The translations under genes were made by a program, and so were the position numbers. This document shows positions 36,386-37,809 of a DNA stretch of 37,809 nt, one piece after another. A model generated the notes under the pieces. That model had not been told where the DNA came from and ran no database searches. It worked only from the letters and a program-made list of their open reading frames with translations. Where the stretch lies: NCBI RefSeq assembly GCF_000254135.1, contig NZ_AINS01000059.1, forward strand, positions 1 through 37,809. Reading direction: 5' to 3'. The stretch comes from Campylobacter coli LMG 9860. GTDB lineage: Bacteria > Campylobacterota > Campylobacteria > Campylobacterales > Campylobacteraceae. Position 1 is the stretch's first letter, and each line of letters begins with the position of its first letter.

Positions 36386-37744
36386 ATATCCTCTTTTTTC
36401 TTAGCACCAAAATGACACAAGATAGAGCAAAGTATACAAGCACTAAGGAGCATGATAAGACCAGCATTCCAACTACCATAGTAATCCACAGCCCAGCCTA
36501 TAGCTTTTGTTCCAAGTGAAGCGCCGACTACATAACTCATAAAGCCACGAAATCCTACACAAGATCCTACTGCAAAAGCAGGAACGACTTCCATAGTTTG
36601 CACACTTGCTAAAAATTGTGGTATATAGACTAAACACCCCGCCATAGCTGCAAAGAAAATAACCATATAAAGATTATTTGAAGTAAAATATCCAATAATC
36701 ATAAAGAAAATAATCACCATAGCACCTATAGCAGGAGGCATTCTATAGCCTTTAAAAATTTTATCTGAAATATATCCTGCAAGTAAAGTAGAAGGTATAG
36801 CAGCCTATTCAAAAAGCCAAAAGGCAATACCCATTTGTTCTTTATTAAAGCCTTTTGTTTCTAGCAAGTAAATAGGAAGCCAAGAAATAAGCCTAAAACG
36901 CACCATATAAACAAAAGTATCCATCCAAGCCACATACTAAGCATTTTTGTTTTTAAGTACATAATGATAAAAAATTTCAAAACTGCTTAAATTTGGAGTT
37001 TCTATAGCTTTGATTTCTTCTGTTTTAATCCCTCGCATTTCATTGATTTCAGTAATATCAACCAAACCTTCATTTTTAGGACTTCCTTTGACTGCATAAA
37101 GCACATAAAGGCTAATAAGCACAGCACAAAAAGCAGGAACATAAAAATGATTGATATGCTAATGTGTTTCATTAAAATCTGCCAAGCTTACGCCTAAAAA
37201 TGCTGCTAAAGCAAATCCAGAAAGCGACACTATAGGAGCGATTATACCTCCTCCTAAATTGTGCGAGATATTCCAAATAGCTGTATAAATTCCCCGCTCT
37301 TTTTAGGATACCAGTTTGCAAGAGTGATAAAAGAAGGACCTACCCCCATACCTTGAAAAACCCCAAGCGCGATAACAAAACCTACATAAGCGTAAAAAGA
37401 ATTTGAAAAACCAAGTAAAACATTTACAAGAGCACATAAAATAAGACCTAAAGCCATGTATTTTTAGGATCAGCTTTATCACTAAGTACGCTCATTGCGC
37501 CTTTGCTAATTCCATAGGCTATAAGCATGGAACCTGTGATTGTCCCGATATCTGACTTGCTAAGTTCGAGTTGATTTTGTATAAATGGAGTTGAAAGAGT
37601 GATATTGTTTCGTACAAGATAATATCCCATATATCCTATAAAAACTCCACTTAAACTCCAAGCTCTCATCTTGTAGTATCTGGGTAAAATTTCTTCTTTA
37701 GGAAATTTTATAGCTTTTACTTTTGGTTTAAAAAAATCAAACAT
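36373..37744 (-). pseudogene. glpT: glpT, glycerol-3-phosphate transporter, heavily decayed
   Basis: An MFS transporter of about 457 residues can be rebuilt over the whole length. It begins MFDFFKPKVKAIKFP with GYMGYYLVRNN as in GlpT and ends near CHFGAKKKEDICKK. Five lesions: one-base losses in five-T runs at 37461-37465 and 37300-37304 (six expected for DPKKYMALG and PKKERGIY), and stop codons TAG at 37159-37161 and 36937-36939 (both where tryptophan is expected: TH-W-HINH and NA-W-YVAW) and 36805-36807 (Tyr expected in FEYAAIP). Ribosome binding site AGGGAGG lies before the ATG. A broken glpT is also known at the equivalent place in C. jejuni NCTC 11168. Confidence 0.9.
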
Positions 37745-37809
37745 GCATGCTCCGCCTCCCTTTTTTGTAATTTATTATGTAAATATATTAATAAATATTA
37801 AATAAAAAT

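Noticed and set aside
1..37809. CRISPR array, tRNA or rRNA genes, insertion sequences
   Set aside because: No regularly spaced repeats, cloverleaf-like gene, rRNA stretch or transposase reading frame was found, even around the inserted prp, restriction and cdt blocks.

Overview
The window is AT-rich, tightly packed DNA of a thermophilic Campylobacter. Long stretches follow the Campylobacter jejuni order ilvE - tautomerase - bcp - queH - fabZ - lpxA - clpX - mreB - mreC, then carB - Sua5-like - tal - serB - cheW - cheA - cheV - lpxH-like - greA - lpxB. A complete methylcitrate (propionate) operon between mreC and carB, which typical C. jejuni lacks, points to C. coli. Species assignment is an inference from gene content and remembered synteny, not from a database search.

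Layout. 1-4402 (minus): the 5' part of a chemoreceptor gene, two tandem DUF2393-like membrane proteins, a Band 7/SPFH protein and ilvE. 4729-10847 (plus): tautomerase, bcp, queH, then fabZ-lpxA-clpX-mreB-mreC (lipid A and fatty acid synthesis, proteolysis, cell shape). 10842-17383: a divergent XRE-type regulator gene facing prpE-prpB-prpC-prpD, with three direct TACAAAA repeats and a TATAAT box between them and a strong hairpin terminator at the end. 17448-19276: a membrane fatty-acid desaturase overlapping an EamA-type transporter. 19260-20218 (minus): a decayed Sel1/Hcp-like secreted protein gene. 20326-25380 (plus): carB, a two-gene type II restriction-modification system joined by 4-base overlaps, and a short Sua5/YrdC-like protein. 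25377-33130 (minus): eight close-packed genes reading lpxB-greA-lpxH-like-cheV-cheA-cheW-serB-tal. 33272-34147 (plus): zupT with a perfect palindrome upstream. 34201-37744 (minus): a full-length but dead glpT, followed by the cytolethal distending toxin genes cdtA and cdtB (intact) and cdtC (frameshifted twice).

How the parts work together. The core blocks serve envelope synthesis, chemotaxis and central metabolism. The accessory blocks are the prp operon (propionyl-CoA to pyruvate plus succinate), the desaturase pair, the restriction-modification pair and the toxin locus. The points most worth checking are: a likely non-standard ATT start for the LpxH-like protein; loss of CdtC with CdtA and CdtB kept; cdtA overlapping the end of a glpT pseudogene; the Fur-box-like palindrome and near-leaderless start of zupT; restriction-modification genes coupled to carB; and three broken genes whose five frameshifts are all single-base losses in A/T runs.
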